This document shows, piece by piece, positions 36,255-45,545 of a DNA stretch of 64,000 nucleotides. This stretch comes from Allobosea sp. 47.2.35 (GTDB lineage: Bacteria > Pseudomonadota > Alphaproteobacteria > Rhizobiales > Beijerinckiaceae). Within the stretch, counting starts at the first letter, position 1. Every line of letters begins with the position of its first letter. The stretch spans positions 186,001 to 250,000 of the forward strand of contig NZ_JANLGI010000002.1 of assembly GCF_024655635.1 (NCBI RefSeq). Reading direction: 5' to 3'. A program made the translations under genes and the position numbers. The notes beneath the pieces are model-generated. The model made no database searches, was not told where the DNA came from, and saw only the letters and a program-made list of their open reading frames with translations.

Positions 36255-37475
36255 ATGGCTGGGATCGTCCTCTCCGATCGCCAGCGTCTCGATTGGTTGC
36301 GGTTGATCCGCAGCGAAAGCATCGGCCCGCGCAGCTTCCGCTCCCTGATGAACCGCTTCGGCGGCGCGGCCGCGGCGCTGGATGCTCTGCCGGACCTCGC
36401 CCGGCAGGCCGGCCGCGATATCCGCATCTGCTCTCCCGGCGAAGCGGAGCGTGAACTCGACGGCCTGTCGCGCCTCGGCGGCCGTTTCATCGCGCTCGGC
36501 GAGGCTGAGTATCCCGTGCCGCTGCAGGCGATCGATTCGGCTCCGCCCCTGTTGGCCGTGCTCGGACATGCGGAGGTGCTGCAACGACCGGGCGTGGCGC
36601 TGGTCGGTTCGCGCAATGCCTCGGCCGCCGGGATGAAGTTCACCGCGCGCCTCGCTCGCGAGCTCGGCGAGGCCGATTTTACGGTGGTTTCCGGCCTCGC
36701 GCGCGGCATTGACACCGCCGCCCATGAGGCGAGCCTTGAGACCGGCACCGTCGCCGTCCTCGCCGGCGGGCTCGACGAGATCTACCCGCCGCAGAACATC
36801 CCGCTCGCCCGCCGCATCACGGAGCGTGGTGCGATCGTCAGCGAGATGCCGCTTGGTTGGGTGGCGCGGGCCCGCGACTTCCCTCGTCGCAACCGCCTGG
36901 TCTCGGGGCTCTCGCTGGGGACGGTCGTGGTCGAGGCGGCGCGTCGCTCGGGCTCGCTGATCACCGCGCGCTTTGCCAACGAGCAGGGCAGGCTGGTCTT
37001 CGCAGTCCCCGGCTCGCCGCTCGATCCGCGTGCCGAGGGTGGCAATCATCTCATTCGCGAGGGCGCCACGCTCTGCGCCGAGGCGGCTCATGTCATCGAG
37101 GCGCTGCAGCCCTTGCGCCAGCGCGAACTCGACCTGTCGCTGCCGCCCCGTCTGATCCGCGAAGGCGCCGGCGAGCCGCCAGCCGAGGCGATGTGGGACG
37201 AACTCGACCTGCCTGAAATCGAGCCGGCCCCCGGCTACGCCCGGCACGAAGGTGGTTTCGCGCTGGAGCCTCCCTCGTCCTTGCCGACGACGGCTGCCGC
37301 CGATCCCGGCCGCCGCGTGCTCGATCTCCTCGGGCTGACACCGATCGCGCTGGATGATCTTGTCCGTGCCAGCGGGCTTGCTGCCGGCGAGGTCGGCCAC
37401 GTCCTGGTCGAGTTGGAACTCACGGGCGCAATAAGGCGTCATCCCGGCGGAACGCTGTCGCGCGCCACTCCGTGA
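36255..37475 (+). CDS. dprA: DNA-processing protein DprA
   Basis: A 406-residue protein that loads RecA on incoming single-stranded DNA. An N-terminal SAM-like helical part is followed by the extended Rossmann fold: VALVGSRNASAAGM, VVSGLARGIDTAAHEAS, VAVLAGGLDEIYPPQN and FPRRNRLVSGLS. The C-terminal winged helix (LDLLGLTPIALDDLVRASGLAAGEV) is present. It follows plsY by 7 bp. Confidence 0.95.
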   Translation: MAGIVLSDRQRLDWLRLIRSESIGPRSFRSLMNRFGGAAAALDALPDLARQAGRDIRICSPGEAERELDGLSRLGGRFIALGEAEYPVPLQAIDSAPPLLAVLGHAEVLQRPGVALVGSRNASAAGMKFTARLARELGEADFTVVSGLARGIDTAAHEASLETGTVAVLAGGLDEIYPPQNIPLARRITERGAIVSEMPLGWVARARDFPRRNRLVSGLSLGTVVVEAARRSGSLITARFANEQGRLVFAVPGSPLDPRAEGGNHLIREGATLCAEAAHVIEALQPLRQRELDLSLPPRLIREGAGEPPAEAMWDELDLPEIEPAPGYARHEGGFALEPPSSLPTTAAADPGRRVLDLLGLTPIALDDLVRASGLAAGEVGHVLVELELTGAIRRHPGGTLSRATP

Positions 37476-37490
37476 GAAAACCGTATGGGC

Positions 37491-37760
37491 TCAGTGGCGT
37501 TCGCTGCTCGGGGATGCCAGTCGCTCGACTTCGGCGGAGGCTTCGATCCGGGCCATCTCCAGAAAGTAGCTGAGCGCGCTGAGCTTGGTGTTGCGGGCCA
37601 TGGCGCGCAATTCGGCTGCCATTCCTTCGATGAAGGACGCCGCTTCTAGCGGTGACATCGGCCGATTGGGAACGTCGTCTTCGTCGCCCCCGCTCGTGAT
37701 GGATTCAAGCGAGACCAGCTTGGATGCTTTTTGCTTCATGGCGGATGGATTCCCTCCCAT
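37491..37760 (-). CDS. Small conserved-looking protein, unknown
   Basis: An 89-residue soluble protein. An acidic N-terminal part (SGGDEDDVPNRPMSPLEAASF) precedes a single amphipathic helical region (EGMAAELRAMARNTKLSALSYFLEMARIEASAEVERL). A second in-frame ATG at 37739 follows GGGAGG at a long distance and could be the true start. It converges on dprA and is followed upstream by an A/T-rich gap. The compact helical design resembles small regulatory or cell-cycle adaptor proteins, but I recognise no family. Confidence 0.65.
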   Translation of the reverse strand: MGGNPSAMKQKASKLVSLESITSGGDEDDVPNRPMSPLEAASFIEGMAAELRAMARNTKLSALSYFLEMARIEASAEVERLASPSSERH

Positions 37761-37851
37761 AATGGGGGACCAACTCGTCCGCAGGGCTGCGATTCCCTAC
37801 GGATATGCAATTATAGATTGCAAATATGAATGAATTTCAAGCGTAAGTATC

Positions 37852-38766
37852 TTACTTCAAGAATATCACGGCGACGGGAATCGTCGCCAGGGCGAGCAGG
37901 GTCTGCAGCGTCGTGATTTCGGCCATCAGGGGCGCGTCGCCGCCCAGGTCGCGCGCCAGGAAATAGGCGGCTGTCGCGGTCGGGACCGCTGCGGCGACCA
38001 CCGTCATGGCAAGGGCCGGACCGGTGACGCCGAACCAGCCGGCATAGAGCCAGGCGAGAACCGGCATCACCGCGAGCTTCAGGCAGACCGCTACGGCATG
38101 GGCCAGCCGTGGCCGCGCCAGCCGGTTCAGATCGAGCGCCGAGCCGACCACGAGCAGGCCGATGCCGAGCGAGGCACGGCCGAGCACGTCGAGATAGCTG
38201 GTGAAGGCGCTGGGCAGCATCCACTGGAGCTGGTTCAGCGCGAGGCCAGCGGCCGAAGACCAGATGAAGGGGTTGTAGAGGATCGAGCGGATCGTCGCGC
38301 CGAGGCTCATCGGTTTGCCGCTGGCGAAGCGGGCGAGCACGAAGACGCACATGATGTTCAGCAGCGGAATCATCGAGGCGACGGCGATCGCCATCAGGGT
38401 CGTGCCTGTGCGGCCCTGCAGGCCGGCGGCGAGCGCAAGGCCGACGAAGGTGTTCCAGCGCACCGAGCCCTGGAAGATCGAGGTGAAGGCCGGCCCGTCG
38501 ATGCCGGCGCGGGCCATGAGCGGGCGGGCGAGCAGGAGCAGGGCGGCGACGCTGAGGATGGCAAGCACGAGGCTGGAGCCCATGCCGAGGACTGGCATGC
38601 TGCGCAGGTCGGCCATGGCGAGCGTATGGATCACCACCGCCGGGAAGAGCACCTGATAGGTCAGGCGCTCGACGCCGACCCAATGTGCCGGCGAGACGAT
38701 GCCGCGCTCCTTCAGGAACCAGCCCGTCGCGATGATGAGGAAGACGGCGATGAGGCTGTCGAGCAT
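37852..38766 (-). CDS. AEC (auxin efflux carrier) family transporter
   Basis: A 304-residue permease with about ten hydrophobic segments; typical family features are the N-terminal LIAVFLIIATGWFLK and the fifth-segment region ending RFASGKPMS, and GVTGPALAMTVVAAAVPTATAAYFLA in the second half. Bacterial members move malonate, malate or amino-acid-like anions. No metabolic neighbour points to the substrate. The ~90 bp between its stop and the 89-aa gene are A/T-rich. Confidence 0.9.
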   Translation of the reverse strand: MLDSLIAVFLIIATGWFLKERGIVSPAHWVGVERLTYQVLFPAVVIHTLAMADLRSMPVLGMGSSLVLAILSVAALLLLARPLMARAGIDGPAFTSIFQGSVRWNTFVGLALAAGLQGRTGTTLMAIAVASMIPLLNIMCVFVLARFASGKPMSLGATIRSILYNPFIWSSAAGLALNQLQWMLPSAFTSYLDVLGRASLGIGLLVVGSALDLNRLARPRLAHAVAVCLKLAVMPVLAWLYAGWFGVTGPALAMTVVAAAVPTATAAYFLARDLGGDAPLMAEITTLQTLLALATIPVAVIFLK

Positions 38767-39003
38767 GGAAGGGCCGGAAGGGAGGGGAGGGCCGGGAGCC
38801 CAGGCGGAACAATGAAGGCGGCCGGCCGTTTCATCGGGCGAACAGACCTGTCCCTGTCATGCCCTCCCGTGGCCGGCAAGGGCGCGGAAGAAGGACAGCC
38901 CTGTCCCTGCCGCAATGCTGCCGCGATTGGTTCAGGTCCCATTCAACCGGTTCACCCCATGCTGGCTTCAACGTTGGGTGATCTCGCGAAAGGAGATGCC
39001 GCC
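38767..39003. other. Intergenic region between AEC gene and small exported-protein gene
   Basis: This 237-bp divergent region shows no coding gene by composition. An AGGAG at 38991-38995 belongs to the gene starting at 39004. Purine-rich GGAAGGGCCGGAAGGGAGG runs beside the AEC start on the plus strand. No operator recognised. Confidence 0.4.
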
Positions 39004-39393
39004 ATGATGTCTCTGAAGAAAAAGGCCGCTGTTGCGCTGACCGTGGCCAGTGTCGCCGCCGGTAGCTTCGCGGTTCCCGCCATGGCGCAGACGCGTGGCT
39101 TCGACGCGACGCGTCTCGACAAGGCCCAGGTCGAATACACGCAGTATCGCTACCGTCACGGCTATCGTGGCCACTGGCGCGGCTCGTCCCGCGGAGCGGC
39201 TGTCGCTGGAGCGATTGGCCTCGGAATCCTGGGCGCAGCCGCCGTCGCGGCCAGCAGCCGTGCCTATGCGGCGCCGAGCTACTATTACGACGATTATTAC
39301 GAGCCGGCGCCGGTCTATGTCGCCCCGCGACGTTACTATGCGCCTTACGGCTACGCTCCCTACGATTTCCGCCACTATCGCGAATATCGTTGA
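39004..39393 (+). CDS. Small exported protein with glycine-zipper segment and Tyr-rich tail
   Basis: A 129-residue protein. Signal peptide 1-28 ends PAMAQ. The mature part has a basic RYRHGYRGHWRGSSRG segment, then a hydrophobic Gly/Ala segment (AVAGAIGLGILGAAAVAASS), and ends in a Tyr/Pro-rich stretch (SYYYDDYYEPAPVYVAPRRYY). Such proteins are abundant envelope components in Rhizobiales with unknown function. AGGAG lies 8 bases before the ATG at 39004. It precedes a second exported protein by 121 bp. Confidence 0.8.
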   Translation: MMSLKKKAAVALTVASVAAGSFAVPAMAQTRGFDATRLDKAQVEYTQYRYRHGYRGHWRGSSRGAAVAGAIGLGILGAAAVAASSRAYAAPSYYYDDYYEPAPVYVAPRRYYAPYGYAPYDFRHYREYR

Positions 39394-39514
39394 GGGTGCT
39401 GAAGCTCTGGCTTGCAAGGTCCGCGCAATCCGCGCGGGCCTTTGCTCGTAAGCTCATCTTTTAGATTTCGGCGCCATGTGGCGTCCTGGGTTTGTTGACG
39501 GGGGGATCATCACC

Positions 39515-39889
39515 ATGAAGTCGCTTCGACGAGCAGGGATCATAGGCCTTGGCCTGATGGCGCTTGCCTGGGCTTCTGCCCAGCAGGCAGTCGCGCAGTA
39601 TTACGGCGGGCAGGGCTATGGTTACGAGCGTCGGCCGCGCGATGGCTATGAGCGCCGTGGCTACGATCGCCGGGATGACGGGCGCCGCGATTCCTGGCGT
39701 GGCGATGACCGCGGCTCCCGTTACGGCTCCCGCGATAGCTTCGGTCGCGATGATGGCCGTGGCCCCGTATATGGCCAGCGCTCCCGGAATCCGATGGCCG
39801 GCATGAGCATCGAAGAGCAGAAGCGCGCCGTGAAGAACGAGCGCGAGGCGCAGAAGCGGGCAATCAAGCGCGGCCAGATCTTCAACTAG
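39515..39889 (+). CDS. Small exported Arg/Asp/Tyr-rich disordered protein
   Basis: A 124-residue protein with signal peptide to about residue 27 (ending QAVAQ). The central 60 residues are low-complexity, rich in R, D, G and Y (YERRPRDGYERRGYDRRDDGRRD), and are expected to be disordered and polyampholytic. A conserved-looking helix closes the chain (MSIEEQKRAVKNEREAQKRAIKRG). GGGGGATCATCACC precedes the ATG at 39515. Function unknown; condensate-like or envelope-associated behaviour is speculation. Confidence 0.8.
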   Translation: MKSLRRAGIIGLGLMALAWASAQQAVAQYYGGQGYGYERRPRDGYERRGYDRRDDGRRDSWRGDDRGSRYGSRDSFGRDDGRGPVYGQRSRNPMAGMSIEEQKRAVKNEREAQKRAIKRGQIFN

Positions 39890-39950
39890 CCGGCCTGCGG
39901 CTGGCAGCGAAAGCTTTCATGTGGGCTGCCCGCCATCCGGCGGGCGGCCC

Positions 39951-40448
39951 TCAGTCGTATTGGCCTTCGTCATCCTGCGGGCCGAGCCGGCCCAGCCGGT
40001 CGAGCGCGCCCTGCAGGATGTAGGCGGCCGCCATCTTGTCGACGACGGCGGCGCGCTTGGCGCGCGAGGCATCGGCATCGAGCAGCGTGCGCGTCACCGC
40101 GAGCGTCGACATGCGCTCGTCCCAGAACACGATCGGCAGCTCCGTCAGCGGCGCGAGATTGCGCACGAAGGCGCGGGTCGACTGCACGCGCGGGCCCTCC
40201 GTGCCGTCCATGTTGAGCGGCAGGCCGATCACCAGCCCGGCGACCTGATGCTTTTCGGCGATTTTCAGCAGCGCTGCCGCGTCGAGCCCGAACTTCACCC
40301 GCTGGATCGTCTCCAGGGGCGACGCGATCTGTCGCTCGATGTCGGATAGCGCGAGCCCGATCGTCTTCGTGCCGAGGTCGAGCCCAAGCAGCCGCGCATG
40401 CGGCGGCAGGTCGACAAAGGCTTCGAGCGGAACGACGGCGCTGGTCAT
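39951..40448 (-). CDS. ruvX: Holliday junction resolvase-like YqgF/RuvX (putative pre-16S rRNA nuclease)
   Basis: A 165-residue RNase H-fold protein: [17 protein letters not shown] with the first catalytic Asp, [22 protein letters not shown] and [19 protein letters not shown] with the final Asp. The family is now mostly linked to 16S rRNA 5' maturation. It is divergent from the GNAT gene at 40620. Confidence 0.95.
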   Translation of the reverse strand: MTSAVVPLEAFVDLPPHARLLGLDLGTKTIGLALSDIERQIASPLETIQRVKFGLDAAALLKIAEKHQVAGLVIGLPLNMDGTEGPRVQSTRAFVRNLAPLTELPIVFWDERMSTLAVTRTLLDADASRAKRAAVVDKMAAAYILQGALDRLGRLGPQDDEGQYD

Positions 40449-40619
40449 GAGACGGCGGTATCACGCGCCGGCGGGCCTCGCGAGCAATACCTTTTCCGAT
40501 GCGCCCGGCGAATAGCTGCTTCTCCATAGCTGTAGCGCGGAAGTCATCGCGCAACGCCGGCTATCAGGCTATATCCGCGCCCTTGGGTAGCGGCGCCGCC
40601 GCGTAGAAGGATATTTCCC

Positions 40620-41201
40620 GTGCCGGCGCGGATCTCGCTGCAAGTTCCCGACAAGGCCCTGCTCGGCGCCTATGAGGCGGCCTTGCGTGGTGGCTGGTCG
40701 CCGAACACGACGCGCAATGTCGCGCCCGAGCAGCTCGCCGCCATCGCCGCCGACCCCGATGCCTTCCTCGCCGAGATTCGCGGCGGTCCGGGGCGTATCC
40801 GCCTGCCCGATGGCCGCGAGGTCGATCGCATCCCCGGGCCGACGCGCTGGATATTCGCCGAGGACCGCCCGGAGCGCCCCTTCATCGGCTCGATCAACCT
40901 GCGCTGGCAGGAGAAGGACGGCCGCCCGATCCTGGCCCTGCCTGAACATGTGCTCGGCCATGTCGGCTACACCATCCTGCCGGCCTTCGCCGGCCACGGC
41001 TACGCCACCGCCGCGCTCGCAGCGATGCTGGGGGTGGCGCGCGAGGCCGGCCTGCCCGAAATCACCATCACCTGCGACGCGACCAACCACGCCTCGCGCC
41101 GCATCATCGAGAAAAATGGCGGGCGATTGATCGAGACTTTCGTCGCGCCGCTCTACAGCCCCGATCAACGCCTTCGTTTCATCGTCAGCACCGCCCCATG
41201 A
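40620..41201 (+). CDS. GNAT-family acetyltransferase
   Basis: A 193-residue acetyltransferase. The acetyl-CoA-binding loop is VGYTILPAFAGHGYATAALAAML, followed by CDATNHASRRIIEKNGG, the ribosomal-protein/antibiotic-type GNAT ending. It starts with GTG at 40620 and overlaps the next gene by 4 bp (ATGA), making an operon with the YeiH-like transporter and a hydroxyacid dehydrogenase. The acceptor substrate is unknown. Confidence 0.88.
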   Translation: MPARISLQVPDKALLGAYEAALRGGWSPNTTRNVAPEQLAAIAADPDAFLAEIRGGPGRIRLPDGREVDRIPGPTRWIFAEDRPERPFIGSINLRWQEKDGRPILALPEHVLGHVGYTILPAFAGHGYATAALAAMLGVAREAGLPEITITCDATNHASRRIIEKNGGRLIETFVAPLYSPDQRLRFIVSTAP

Positions 41202-42250
41202 CCGACATCGCTGCGTCCCGCAAAGCGGGTTCCCTCGGCCCGCTCCTGCCGGGCATCCTGCTCTCGGCCGTGGTCGCCATCGTCTCGGCCCTGCTGGAGC
41301 CGGTCCTCAAGACGGCGGCTGGCGGGCGCATCGGCATCCCCGCCATCGTCATCGCGCTGGTCATCGGCATGCTGCTGCATCCGGTCGCGAACACGAAGCG
41401 CTTCGCGCCGGGCATGACCTTCTGCGTCAAGAAGCTCCTGCGCTGGGCGATCGCGCTCCTCGGCCTGCGCATCGCGCTGGGTGACATCGCCGCCCTCGGC
41501 ATCTCGACCGCGCTTTTGGTCGTCGGTTCGATGGTGATCACCGTCGTCGTCGGCTTCGCGCTGGCGCGGATGCTCGGCCGCGAGGCGGGCATGGGGGCGC
41601 TCGCAGGCGTTGCCACCGCCGTCTGCGGCGCCTCCGCCGCGCTCGCCACGGCGACGGTCGTGCCGGACTATCGCAACAAGGCGGCCGACGTCGCCTTCAC
41701 CGTCATCGCGATGAATGTCTTCGCCACCATCGCGATGCTGGCCTATCCGCTGATCTGCACCTGGCTCGGTTTCTCGCCGCAGCAGACCGGGATCATGCTC
41801 GGCGGCACGATCCATGACGTGGCGCAGGTGGTCGGCGCCGGCCAGTCGGTCTCGGATGAGGTCGCCAACGCGGCGGTGATCGTGAAGCTCTTCCGCGTCT
41901 TCCTGCTGCTGCCCGCGGTGCTGATCGTCGGCTGGTGGCTGGTGCGCGACAACAGCGAGCTCTCCAAGGCCAAGGTGCCGGTGCCGGTCTTCGCCATCGT
42001 CTTCCTGGCGCTCTGCGTGCTGAACAGCCTGCTCGCGCTCGTGCCCGCACTCAGCCCGACCTACCAGCCGATCCGCGACGCTTTGCTCGAGGCCTCGCGC
42101 TGGGGCCTGCTCATCGCCATCGCGGCGCTGGGGCTCGGTACTTCCATGGCGGCGATGGCCCGGCTCGGCTGGCGCCATCTCGCGCTCGTCACCGGCACGA
42201 CCCTGACGATCCTCGTGGTCGTCACCGGCGGCCTTGTGCTGCTCGGCTGA
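41198..42250 (+). CDS. YeiH-family putative sulfate exporter
   Basis: A 350-residue permease with about ten hydrophobic segments of the UPF0324/YeiH family (GIPAIVIALVIGMLLHP, GVATAVCGASAALATATV, GGTIHDVAQVVGAG). The GGTIHDVAQ segment is highly conserved. The family is annotated as a putative sulfate exporter on weak experimental grounds. Its start overlaps the GNAT stop and the dehydrogenase starts 29 bp downstream. Confidence 0.9.
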   Translation: MTDIAASRKAGSLGPLLPGILLSAVVAIVSALLEPVLKTAAGGRIGIPAIVIALVIGMLLHPVANTKRFAPGMTFCVKKLLRWAIALLGLRIALGDIAALGISTALLVVGSMVITVVVGFALARMLGREAGMGALAGVATAVCGASAALATATVVPDYRNKAADVAFTVIAMNVFATIAMLAYPLICTWLGFSPQQTGIMLGGTIHDVAQVVGAGQSVSDEVANAAVIVKLFRVFLLLPAVLIVGWWLVRDNSELSKAKVPVPVFAIVFLALCVLNSLLALVPALSPTYQPIRDALLEASRWGLLIAIAALGLGTSMAAMARLGWRHLALVTGTTLTILVVVTGGLVLLG

Positions 42251-42279
42251 AAGCCCGACAGAAGGCTGCGGGGGAGATC

Positions 42280-43212
42280 ATGACCGATATCGTCATCACC
42301 GAATTCATGGACGACACCGCCGTCGCCAACCTGAAGGCGCGCTTTTCGGTCCATTACGATCCCGAACTCTATGCCAACCTCGACGAGATGGCGCGGCTCT
42401 TCGCCGATGTCCCGGCCGTGATCGTGCGCAACCAGACGCAGGTCCGCGGCAAGGTCCTGGAGGCGGCGAAGCGGCTCAAGGTGATCGGCCGCCTCGGCGT
42501 CGGCCTCGACAATCTCGACATGGAAGTCTGCGCCGCGCGCGGCATCCGCGTCTTCCCCGCGACGGGGGCCAACAGCCTTTCCGTCGTCGAATATGTCATC
42601 GGCACGACGATGACCCTGCTGCGCGGCGCCTATTTCGCCAATGCCGCGATGGTCGCCGGCGAATTCCCGAAGACCAAGCTGATCGGCCGCGAGATCGCCG
42701 GCAAGCTGATGGGCCTCGTCGGCTTCGGCGCCATCGCCCGCGACGTCGCCCGCCATGCCCGCGCCATCGGCATGGAGGTCGCTGCCTGCCATCCGCGCCT
42801 GCCGGCCGACGACCCCGCCTGGAGCGGCGTGCGCCGGCTGGAGCTCGACGAGTTGCTGGCCGAGGCCGACGTGGTCAGCCTGCATGTCCCGCTGACCTCG
42901 GAAACCCGCGGCATGATCGACGCCAAAGCCTTCGCCCGGATGAAGCCGGACGCGATCCTGATCAACACCGCGCGCGGCGGCATCATGGACGAGGCGGCTC
43001 TGGTCAAGGCGCTCAAGGCCGGCAAGCTCGGCGGCGCCGCGATCGACGTCTACGAGCAGGAGCCGCTTGGCAAGGACGCCGCCAAGGTTTTCGCCGGCGC
43101 GCCCAACCTGATCCTGACGCCGCATATCGCCGGTAATACGGTGGAGTCGAACGGGCGGGTCTCCGGGCTCGTCGCGGAGAAGGTCATGGCGGCGCTGGAG
43201 GAGCGGATTTAG
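42280..43212 (+). CDS. D-2-hydroxyacid dehydrogenase family protein ((S)-sulfolactate dehydrogenase-like)
   Basis: A 310-residue NAD-dependent dehydrogenase. The Rossmann motif reads MGLVGFGAIARDVARHA, and the catalytic residues are seen in INTARGG (Arg), YEQEP (Glu) and TPHIAG (His). The N-terminus (DIVITEFMDDTAV, VRNQTQVRGKVL) resembles SlcC-type sulfolactate dehydrogenases. Its neighbour is a YeiH-type putative sulfate exporter, which would fit sulfonate metabolism, but no sulfolyase gene is in the window. GGGGAG precedes the ATG at 42280. Confidence 0.88.
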   Translation: MTDIVITEFMDDTAVANLKARFSVHYDPELYANLDEMARLFADVPAVIVRNQTQVRGKVLEAAKRLKVIGRLGVGLDNLDMEVCAARGIRVFPATGANSLSVVEYVIGTTMTLLRGAYFANAAMVAGEFPKTKLIGREIAGKLMGLVGFGAIARDVARHARAIGMEVAACHPRLPADDPAWSGVRRLELDELLAEADVVSLHVPLTSETRGMIDAKAFARMKPDAILINTARGGIMDEAALVKALKAGKLGGAAIDVYEQEPLGKDAAKVFAGAPNLILTPHIAGNTVESNGRVSGLVAEKVMAALEERI

Positions 43213-43262
43213 GGCAGAGACGGGGCGGCCGGCGGTGACCGCGTTCAACCCGTTGCGGATAT

Positions 43263-43646
43263 CTACTCCCCCCAGTCAGTCGCATCCTCGGCGACAAGAT
43301 CGTTTAGCCTGCCGACATCGTCGTAGTAAATGACCTCAAGCGGATCGCTTGGATGCGCTGGGAAATAGCAGTCTGGCATCAACACGCGTGCGAAGCGTCC
43401 GTCTTCGAAACGAATAATGAACTCATCGCGAAAACCAGTTCGTGCGACAATTGCGTACTTCTGTAGGGAAAGAACGTTATCAGGGCGGACGTTATTGATC
43501 ACTTCGATAAATTTTTGCTGCTCATCGTGATCGACAGAACGCCAAGGCGGCAAGAGCCTCAGATCGGATTGCGGCACCTTCGTTAGCTCCTGCTGCACCA
43601 TACGAAACGGCAAGCCAAAAGTCGCTAAACGCCTGCCAGAAGGCAA
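43263..43646 (-). CDS. Hypothetical protein of atypical composition
   Basis: A 127-residue soluble protein (or 112 if the ATG at 43601, MVQQELTK, is used). It has few Ala and Gly and many hydrophobic and acidic residues (KYAIVARTGFRDEFIIRFEDGRFARVLMPDCYFP). The codon use and clearly lower GC set it apart from the neighbours. That suggests recent acquisition. No family recognised; a defence, toxin or phage-derived origin is possible but unsupported. It sits between the dehydrogenase and adenine deaminase genes. Confidence 0.6.
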   Translation of the reverse strand: MPSGRRLATFGLPFRMVQQELTKVPQSDLRLLPPWRSVDHDEQQKFIEVINNVRPDNVLSLQKYAIVARTGFRDEFIIRFEDGRFARVLMPDCYFPAHPSDPLEVIYYDDVGRLNDLVAEDATDWGE

Positions 43647-43716
43647 GCTAGCTTCAAGGTCTGAAATCGACCCAAAGCAAACGCTGCTTGATCAGTGCAC
43701 CTTGAAACTTGCCGCC

Positions 43717-45447
43717 TCAGCCTAACACGAAATCGAACCGATCCACATCAACCAGTCCCTTGTCGGTGATCTTGAGATGCGGGATCACCGGCAGGGTCAG
43801 GAAGGCGACCTGCAGGAAAGGCTCGGCCAGTAAGACGCCGAGCGCCTTCGCCGCCGCGCGTAGCTTCTCAAGATCGTGCCGTACCGCCTCGAAGGGCTGC
43901 TCGCTCATCAGCCCGGCGACGGGCAGCGCCAGCTCCGCCGTGACCTTGCCGCCATCGGCCACGGCGAAGCCGCCGCCGATCTCGATCAGGCGGTTGGCCG
44001 CCGCTGCCATCGAGGCCTCGTCGACGCCGACGACGCAGAGATTATGGCTGTCATGGCCGACCGAGGAGGCGATGGCGCCGTGCTTCATGCCGAAGCCATG
44101 GACGAAGCCGGTGGCGATGCCGCCGTTCTTGCCGTGCCGCTCGATCACCGTGACCTTGATCGCATCCTGCGCGAGATCGGGCAGGGCCTCGCCGTCGCGT
44201 GAGGGCAGGGCCATCGCCAGCCGCTCGGTGATGATCCGCCCCGGCACCACACCGATCACCGGCGTCTCGCCGTCGCGGGCCTTCGCGGAAAAATCGACCG
44301 GAGCGAGCTTGCGGCTCTTCACGCTGCCGAGCCCGACCGGCGCGATGTTCGCCCGATCCGCGAACAGCGCCTCCTCGACCAGCCGGCCGCCGGTCAAGAC
44401 CTGCTTCACCGAGCAGGCGGCGAGGTCCTCGACCAGCACGATATCGGCGCGCTTGCCCGGCCCGATGAAGCCGCGATCGAACAGCCCGAAATTCCGCGCG
44501 GCCGACAAGGAGGCGATGCGATAGGTCGCGAGCACATCCGCGCCCTCGGCGATGGCGGTGCGGATCATGTAGTCGAGATGGCCTTCCTCGCCGATATCGA
44601 GCGGGTTGCGGTCATCGGTGCAGAAGGCGAGGAAGGGCGAGGCGTCGCGCGAGATCAGCGGGATGAGCTGATGCAGGTCCTTCGAAACCGAGCCCTCGCG
44701 GATCAGGATCGCCATGCCCTTGGCAAGCTTTTCGCGGGCTTCGTCGGCGGTGGTCGTCTCGTGGTCGGTGCGGATGCCGGCGGCGAGATAGGCGTTGAGA
44801 TCCATGCCGCGCACCAGCGGCGCATGGCCGTCGATATGGCGATGCGAGAAGGCTTCGAGCTTGGCGAGGCAGCCGGGATCGCGATGGATCACGCCCGGAA
44901 AATTCATGAACTCGGCCAGGCCGATCACCTTCGGATGATCCATCATCGGCGTCAGGTCGCCGGCCTCAAGTTGCGCGCCCGCCGTCTCCAGGTGCGTCGC
45001 CGGCACACAGCTTGAGAGATTGACGCGCAGGTCCATCCGCATCGCCTCGGCGCAGGCGAGGAAATAGCGGATGCCCTCGACACCCAGCACGTTCGAAATC
45101 TCGTGCGGATCGCAGATCGCGGTGGTGACGCCATGCGGCAGCACGCAGCGCTCGAATTCGAGCGGCGTCACCAGCGAGGACTCGATGTGCAGATGCGTGT
45201 CGATGAAGCCGGGCACGGCGATCAGGCCCTTGGCGTCGATGACGCGCTTGCCTTCGTAGCTGCCATAGGTCCCGACGATGGTATCGCCACAGATCGCGAT
45301 ATCGCTCTCGACCAGCGCGCCGGTGACGAGATCGAGCAGCTTCGCGCCCTTGATGACGAGATCGGCCGGCTCGTCGCCATGGCCCTGGGCAATCCGGCGG
45401 GCGAGCGTTGCTGCGTCGGTCATGGGGCGATTCCGTGGGTTCGTCAT
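43717..45447 (-). CDS. ade: Adenine deaminase
   Basis: A 576-residue amidohydrolase that converts adenine to hypoxanthine. Metal site: [14 protein letters not shown]. Other family landmarks are [34 protein letters not shown] (in DGHAPLVRG) and FCTDDR, with [13 protein letters not shown] near the end. The first ATG at 45447 follows GAGG at a longish 12 bases; an in-frame ATG at 45423 is the alternative. It is divergent from the MBL hydrolase. Confidence 0.95.
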   Translation of the reverse strand: MTNPRNRPMTDAATLARRIAQGHGDEPADLVIKGAKLLDLVTGALVESDIAICGDTIVGTYGSYEGKRVIDAKGLIAVPGFIDTHLHIESSLVTPLEFERCVLPHGVTTAICDPHEISNVLGVEGIRYFLACAEAMRMDLRVNLSSCVPATHLETAGAQLEAGDLTPMMDHPKVIGLAEFMNFPGVIHRDPGCLAKLEAFSHRHIDGHAPLVRGMDLNAYLAAGIRTDHETTTADEAREKLAKGMAILIREGSVSKDLHQLIPLISRDASPFLAFCTDDRNPLDIGEEGHLDYMIRTAIAEGADVLATYRIASLSAARNFGLFDRGFIGPGKRADIVLVEDLAACSVKQVLTGGRLVEEALFADRANIAPVGLGSVKSRKLAPVDFSAKARDGETPVIGVVPGRIITERLAMALPSRDGEALPDLAQDAIKVTVIERHGKNGGIATGFVHGFGMKHGAIASSVGHDSHNLCVVGVDEASMAAAANRLIEIGGGFAVADGGKVTAELALPVAGLMSEQPFEAVRHDLEKLRAAAKALGVLLAEPFLQVAFLTLPVIPHLKITDKGLVDVDRFDFVLG

Positions 45448-45545
45448 GGCGGCAACCTGCCTCTCTCTGCGTGCAATGTCGACTTGGTCGGTGGCACGGA
45501 TCGGCCTAGATAGGGGCCGGCATTTCGAAAGCCCGGAGCCTTCGC

